DNA of 7,325 nucleotides, taken from positions 1 to 7,325 of the forward strand of contig DAOWDR010000433.1 in the NCBI GenBank assembly GCA_030638935.1, given 5' to 3'. This stretch comes from Desulfobacteraceae bacterium. GTDB lineage: Bacteria > Desulfobacterota > Desulfobacteria > Desulfobacterales > Desulfobacteraceae. The notes under the pieces were generated by a model. The model had not been told where the DNA came from. It did no database searches and saw only the letters and a list, made by a program, of their open reading frames with translations. Positions 6,621 to 7,325 of this stretch are shown in pieces. Made by a program: the position numbers and the translations under genes. The stretch's first letter is position 1; the number at the start of each line of letters is the position of its first letter.

Positions 6621-7325
6621 ATGACACTCCCTGATACCAACCAACCCCATGACATCAAGGCACTGCATATTTTCAAACCCATGCCTGACCTTCCCGCACC
6701 CATGGAATCCGTTGGTGTTATAGGGTGGATCAAAGAAAATCTTTTCAGCAGCAAGATCAACTCCTTGCTCACGGTTGTGGCAATTATCTTTTTATGGAAA
6801 AGTATTCCCCCACTGATTTCCTGGGCAATTATTGATGCTACCTGGAGTCTGTCTCCTGGGCCAGACTCTGTAAATACAGGCGTTACTATTAAAACAGGTG
6901 CCTGCTGGACATTCATTTTTGTAAAATTCAGGGTGCTGATGCTGGGACTTTACCCGGAACAATTTTTGTGGCGCCCGGTTCTGGCCTTTGTCATCTTCGG
7001 TCTTGTCTGTATAGCAACCGCCCGAAGAATGCTTTCCACAAGGCTATTAATGGGGCTATGGTTTTTCTTACCCCTGCCCCTGTTTTTTCTGATCAATGGA
7101 GGAATAGGTCTTAAAACCATAGAACAGTCACTGTGGGGCGGTCTGATGTTAAGCACTGGACTTGCCGCCATCGGTATTATCATGTCCATCCCCATCGGAA
7201 TATTATTGGCCCTTGGCCGGAGATCAGACCTACTCCTCATAAAATCGCTGTGCATTGGTATTATTGAATGTATCCGGGGGGTCCCTTTGATCACCATTTT
7301 GTTCATGGCCTCTGTCATGATGCCC
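6621..7325 (+). CDS. aapM: amino acid ABC transporter permease AapM, partial (3' end outside window)
   Basis: The frame is open from ATG 6621 to the right edge, 235 residues of an expected total near 380. It starts two bases after the aapQ stop. The N-terminal WIKENLFSSKINSLLT is typical of AapM. Next come a first membrane segment (about 48-71), KTGACWTFI (91-99), YPEQFLWRP (111-119), membrane segments at about 119-136 and 142-159, and then WGGLMLSTGLAAIGIIMSIP (172-191) and GILLALGRRSD (193-203). These open the core permease domain, followed by IIECIRGVPLITILFMASVM, the strongest family signature. The EAA loop lies beyond the window. AapM forms the channel with AapQ in the inner membrane. 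The gene has no internal frameshift, in contrast to aapQ. An ATPase gene, aapP, would be expected downstream. Confidence 0.93.
   Translation, partial: MTLPDTNQPHDIKALHIFKPMPDLPAPMESVGVIGWIKENLFSSKINSLLTVVAIIFLWKSIPPLISWAIIDATWSLSPGPDSVNTGVTIKTGACWTFIFVKFRVLMLGLYPEQFLWRPVLAFVIFGLVCIATARRMLSTRLLMGLWFFLPLPLFFLINGGIGLKTIEQSLWGGLMLSTGLAAIGIIMSIPIGILLALGRRSDLLLIKSLCIGIIECIRGVPLITILFMASVMMP

Overview
The window looks like chromosomal DNA of a Gram-negative anaerobe, most probably a sulfate-reducing Desulfobacterota of the Desulfobacteraceae type. That placement is inferred from the gene mix (a cobalamin-binding radical SAM enzyme, a DUF342/FapA protein and an Aap-type amino acid transporter) and from protein style; no search was run. 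There are no RNA genes, CRISPR arrays or insertion sequences that I can see.

Minus strand, about 4067 down to 1: three genes read leftward. First is a small secreted family-3 solute-binding protein (3285-4067). Next is a 531-residue B12-binding radical SAM protein (1585-3180). Last is a DUF342/FapA-type protein that starts at 1504 and is still open at the left edge. In its final 20 or so residues the FapA beta-repeat pattern changes, in frame, into a textbook histidine-kinase N-box. This is either an unusual fusion or a chimeric join.

Plus strand, about 4313 to 7325: a good sigma70-type promoter leads into aapJ (periplasmic general amino acid binding protein), then aapQ and aapM (inner-membrane permeases). 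aapM runs off the right edge, and the ATPase gene aapP would be expected beyond it. A perfect GC-rich hairpin followed by a T run lies between aapJ and aapQ, which fits making more binding protein than permease. Both aapJ and aapQ appear to start at TTG.

aapQ is not one continuous reading frame. It needs a -1 shift at a run of eight T (5930-5937). The site reads T TTT TTA in the zero frame, is followed by a possible hairpin, and the shifted product restores the expected family sequence FLNNRG. Sequencing error, pseudogene and programmed recoding are all open.

The two operons diverge from a 287-bp intergenic region (4068-4354). Functionally the right half is ABC-type uptake of amino acids. 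The left half holds a separate solute-binding protein and two proteins whose substrates or partners cannot be read from the sequence.
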